The translations under genes and the position numbers were made by a program. This document shows positions 31,217-35,000 of a stretch of DNA of 35,000 bases, in pieces. The stretch is from Prorocentrum cordatum (taxonomy: Eukaryota > Sar > Dinophyceae > Prorocentrales > Prorocentraceae): the NCBI GenBank assembly GCA_963575745.1, contig CAUYUJ010003881.1:10001-45000 (forward strand), given 5' to 3'. The first letter of the stretch is position 1, and the number at the start of each line of letters is the position of its first letter. The notes below the pieces were generated by a model. That model did not search any database, had not been told where the DNA came from, and saw nothing but the letters and a program-made list of their open reading frames with translations.

Positions 31217-33740
31217 GGCGTTGGTGGGAGGGGTCTTGTTTGCGGCGGGCTAGGGGCGGCAAGCGTGGGCGGCGGGCGCGGGAGAGGGACCGCGAGCCTC
31301 CGCGGCTGGGGCGCCGAGACCGCCGCTTCCTTTGCAGCCGGGCGGGCGAGAACCGGACTGCGTGCCGAGACGCCGCCCGGGCCAGTGGAGGCCGCGCCTG
31401 CTGTGGCTTCCCGTGGGCCGGAGAGGTCGCAGAAGGGGCCAGCGTCGGTTGCAGCAATTCGCGCGGCTGTGCTGGACGAGGCCAGCGTCGCGGCAGACGT
31501 GGCGCAGGTCTCGCTGGGCCCAGGGCCTTCGGGGCCGGCGCCGACGATTACTAACCGTGAGAAGTGGCGCAGGGCCTTTCACGCGCCGCGGCGGCAGTTC
31601 TTGCCCCTGGCCCGAGCGGTGGCCCGGCGCCCGTGCGCTGCGGCTACGTTGCGGATTCGAGGGCCGACGGCCAGCGGCGGTGATTTAGAAACGGTGCAAA
31701 CATCTTGCGCGAGTGCTCCCAGGAGTGCCAGCGGCTCAGATCCATTTCCGTCAGCGCATTGCTGCGTGCGCATCGCGGCCGAGAGATGACTCGAGCCTCC
31801 CTGGGGCCAGAGTGGCCAGCGGAAGTGCCAATCCCCGGAGCGTGGCAAGTGGCCCTCGCGGATCGCAGATGTGGAGTGGCAGACGAAAAGGAAGCGACGC
31901 ATGGAGGAGGTGCACGGTCGGGCTTGCGCTAAGCAGGACCAGACGGCGGCTTGCCGTGGGCGGGGGGCGATGCGGAATCGATTCCGAGTGGAAGGGCGCC
32001 GCGACGCCTGGGCGCGCTGACGGGGCAGGGGGGGCGCCCCTGGAGCGCGCCCGCTTTGTTTGCGCTGTTTCCGAGGCGGCGCGGCGAGCGACGCGGGCGC
32101 GGGGGACTGTGTGGGCGCGGCCGCGGCCCCGAATGCCCGGCGGCCGCTGCCGTACGCGATGTGGTCCTGCAGTGTTCGGAGCGAGGCTGGGGCGCGGCTG
32201 CGGGGGGCCGGCCTTGCTGGTTCTACGGTGCGGTCGTTTTGCGATGCGGCGCGCGGCGGCGGTTGACGGGCATGCCATGTGCTGGGTAATCCTGGCCCTT
32301 GCGGGTCGCGGGGCGGCGTGGGCGCGCTGGTGGGGCGCGCTCTACGGTCGCGGCGCCGCTTGCAGGAAGTTGGGGCTCATGGTCTGGTTCTGGTTGCGTT
32401 GGTGGAGTGCGTGGATGCGTTCTATCTATGGAAGGCGCCTGTGGCGAAGGTGGACCGTGTGATGCGTGCTGTCAGTGGCTGCGCGAGTGCAGGCGGCGTG
32501 GTTTCTTGGGTGGCTTGGCGCGCGGAGCCGGCGGAAGTGCCTGTGCCGAGGGAACATTGCCACCGCGTGATGGTACGCGATGGGCAGGGCACCCCCCTGC
32601 CTGCGAGATGGAGCACTTCGTGGTGCATCGACTGCGCTGTGGCGCGCAACTGCGAAGTACGCGCTCGGGTGTTTGATGGGGGGGCGGCGGTGGGCCACAG
32701 CGTTGCGGTGTTCGGGGCTGACCTATGTCGACGGCCCCCGTGTGGCGAGCGGGAGTTGGGCAGGCGCCGGTGCGCGGGTGAACCAGGCGGTGTCGACGAG
32801 GGGCGTTGGCTCGACGTGTTGCGGAGACTATGGGGCCAATGCGAACGCATTTGGACGGATGCCGCGCGCGACGCGTCCATCGTCGAGAGAACGTCGGGCG
32901 GGCAGCGTTGTGCGGGCGACCTGTGGCGGCAGTTTTCCTTTTGCTCTCGAAGTGACAGGGGGGCGGGCCAGGCTCGTGCTGCAGGGGGCCCTGGAGGCCG
33001 AGGCGGGCGGGCCAGGGCTGGACGGGCACGACGACGGCAGGAGGCGCTGCAACGGCAACTTTTGCATGTCACGGCGTGCCCCTGCTGGGTGTTACTAGGT
33101 AGAGGCCAAGCTCGAGTGAAAGCAGATGCGGGCCAAGTGCGTGGTTCCACGGCCGTCATTTCAGGGGCGCCAGCTCACGAATCTCATCGCGAGGTGCAAC
33201 GGGCTGCTGTGCGTGGTGCGCCGCGGCTGTGGGGGGCAGAGTCCTGCGCGCTGCGACAACGCCTGCGTGCGGCGGCAGCTCGCCTGCGACTGCCAGTGGG
33301 GGGCGGTGTGGAACGGTGGCAGGGGCTACGACGGGGCGCGGAAAACCGTTCATGGGTGGAGCGAGACCGGGCGCGGGCAGCGCGGTTGCGACGTTGGGGG
33401 GCTGGGCCCCGGGCTGGGCTCTGCAACAGCCGCCGACGGGTGCGCGATTGGTTGCGCGGAGAGGCGCCCGTGCGGGGTGCGCCGCTGCGCGACGACAGCA
33501 GCGTCGCCCCTGATGTGGCCGCCGCCGCCGCGAGCGCAGAGGAGGCGCTGCAGCTGCTTTCGAAACGATGTCCCATGCAGGTGGAGACAAAATGCTGGTG
33601 TGGACCAAGCGACCCCCGCAACGGGATTGGGGCAGGCGCGACGTATATGATGTGCGTGGCGCAATTGATTGGCAGCGGGGCACGGCGGCTGGCGCCGACG
33701 GACGGTCTGGGGCGCGGGCAACCAGAGGCTGACGCCACTT
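31217..33740. other. GC-rich stretch with long but unrecognised open frames
   Basis: Several long frames overlap on both strands. The longest is a 508-codon + frame at 32279-33805 that starts at a possible ATG or alternative start and is rich in Arg, Ala and Gly. No family motif, signal peptide or membrane segment stands out, and equally long frames occupy the other strand. In DNA this GC-rich such openness is expected by chance. I therefore do not call a gene, but transcript evidence could change that. Confidence 0.35.
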
Positions 33741-33744
33741 TACA

Positions 33745-34005
33745 TATTTCCCCCAGTGGGGGAGCCGCCAGGGTGGGTTGCACGGGCCCGTTCTCGTCCA
33801 GATAGTGGGGATGTCTCAAGCGATTTGCTTGCTTCTGTCACCCCCGGACTTCTCTCGTTTGGTGGTCCACTGCTCACCCTATATAGCGGGCGTGAGATTT
33901 GGGCACCCAAATGGGGAGTGTCCAGGGGGGGGAGGGGGGGCACTCCTGGATTCGCGCCCAGGTAGTGGGGATGTATCAGGCGATTTGCTTCTTTCTGCCC
34001 CCATG
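33745..34005 (+). repeat. Direct repeat pair, about 160 bp apart
   Basis: CCAGATAGTGGGGATGTCTC (33797) recurs as CCAGGTAGTGGGGATGTATC (33957). Each is followed by A.GCGATTTGCTT and a CT-rich stretch ending in CCCCC. The two copies are the ends of what looks like a 160-bp tandem duplication. Confidence 0.7.
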
Positions 34006-34019
34006 CTTTTCTTTGGGCT

Positions 34020-34330
34020 TGTGCATTCAATGATATTCAGATTCGCTGAAATTCAGACCTCGCGCGCACCCAGGCGAACTCACACTCAGGCTTTCTCACA
34101 TTCAGACTCATCCACCATCGTATTCATTCATTTTGAAGCTCACTTGTTTTCGGGCTCGCTCTTACTCAGGTTCATATTCAGCATGCTCCTACGCAACCTG
34201 ATTCGTACTCCGACTCACCATCACCAAGCTCATTCACACTCAGGTTCGATCATACCTGGATGCACTCACATTCGCTCGCGCTCATATCAGTCACATTCAA
34301 ATTCACCCACGCCAGCGCTCACACGCAGGT
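34020..34330. repeat. Degenerate CACTCAGGTTC / CATTCAGACTC array
   Basis: Short words CATTCA, ACTCAGG, TTCAGACTC and CTCACA recur every 12-24 bp across about 300 bp. No clean period is visible, and the array ends at the CACACGCAGG near 34321. Confidence 0.6.
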
Positions 34331-34831
34331 GGCTATCGCGATGTAGCATGCGTGGAAGTTGATCGCCCCATATGCCAGCGGGCGCCGCCAATGGCACGCC
34401 AGAGAGTGGGCGCAACACCGCCGTGCGTTTTTGTACGAACTTCAGCAGGGAAAACGGCAATAGGCTTCCCCCTCGCTAGATCATGTGTGTGTTTCCTATA
34501 TTTCTTAAAACAGGTCCGAATGATCCATCGCTCTTTCAGTTGCGTTCCTTCCCACCTGTTCTGAAACATCTCCAGAGGAGAAGGACGTGACTGATGTCGT
34601 TGCTGTCGTCGTCGTCGGCGTCGTTGTCGCATCTTTCGTCTACGCGGACTCGCTCCCGCACCCATGAAGTCGCAGGCAAACTCCCCAATGAAACCTCACA
34701 GGAGAATGACATGATAATTTTTGGGATTTCCGCGCCGAACAATTATTTTTCCCAACCATCCTGTGGTGTTGGGTCCTCGTTTTGAACAGGCATCGCCCCG
34801 CGTCTCCTCCCTCCCGGTGCCCCTCCTCCCC
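34331..34831. other. No gene seen
   Basis: Unique-looking sequence with short open frames only. A TTTCTTAAAACAG site at about 34500-34512 could be a splice acceptor, but no convincing exon follows. Confidence 0.4.
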
Positions 34832-35000
34832 GTGGGGGTGGCCACATGCGTCCGCCACACCCACCACAGCGCTTCGTGGCCCCATACGGAACCCCACCAA
34901 AGGCCCCAGTGGGGGTGGCCACATGCGTCCGCCACACCGAGTACAGCGTTTCGTAGCCTCATATGGAGCTCCACCCAACGGCCCAGCGGGGGTGGCCACA
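34832..35000. repeat. 77-bp tandem repeat running off the window
   Basis: Units start at GTGGGGGTGGCCACATGCGT (34832), the same 20 bases at 34909, and GCGGGGGTGGCCACA at 34986, where the window ends. The first two units differ at scattered sites. 77 is not a multiple of 3, so each copy reads in a different frame. Confidence 0.9.

Noticed and set aside
32279-33805. 508-codon open frame as a protein gene
   Set aside because: No recognisable motif, Arg/Ala/Gly-rich composition, long competing frames on both strands and very GC-rich DNA. Kept only as an unrecognised region.

Overview
The window looks like nuclear DNA of a dinoflagellate. The evidence is indirect but consistent: a decayed Ty1/copia element whose Gag and Pol have the layout I associate with dinoflagellate copia elements, including an extra methyltransferase-like block between integrase and reverse transcriptase; LTRs carrying a stretch resembling the dinoflagellate spliced leader; a GC-rich background with very long simple-sequence tracts; and no operons or compact genes. 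The genus cannot be fixed from the sequence, though a Prorocentrum-like genome is plausible. I recognise no intact host protein gene and no rRNA, tRNA or CRISPR locus.

Layout. 1-560 is a degenerate 10-12 bp GGGGCCTCTT minisatellite. About 790-16415 is one long same-strand array of a complex composite repeat. Its basic period is about 0.9 kb and it is built from recurring modules, called a, b, c, d and leader here. The array is broken by (GAC)n, an 87-nt T run, GT/TGG tracts, an AT tract, a second GGGGCCTC block, a 1.6 kb GC-rich minisatellite, TC/C and poly-G tracts. 16432-19790 is almost entirely trinucleotide repeat (GAT, GTT, GGA, ACT). 19790-20100 may hold one host exon, followed by a CCCTCT tract.

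20605-27651 is a complete-length but dead Ty1/copia retrotransposon. In order it has a 112-bp 5' LTR, an initiator-Met-like primer site, gag, protease, integrase, the methyltransferase-like block, reverse transcriptase, RNase H, a 59-nt T run, a purine tract and a 111-bp 3' LTR. Near-identical 5-bp flanks (GGTCT/GTTCT) are consistent with a target-site duplication. Frameshifts, stops and lost catalytic or zinc-binding residues show it is inactive.

After a CTGT tract, 28877-30670 holds a frameshifted ORF region resembling the N-terminal part of dinoflagellate non-LTR (LINE-like) retroelement polyproteins. 30670-33740 is GC-rich DNA with long but unrecognised ORFs. The right end (33.8-35.0 kb) carries a 160-bp repeat pair, a degenerate CACTCAGGTT-type array and a clean 77-bp tandem repeat running off the edge.

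The window is therefore mostly repeat and dead retroelement. Its most interesting parts are the hierarchical composite array with its conserved GC hairpin, and the spliced-leader-like stretch inside both LTRs of the copia element.
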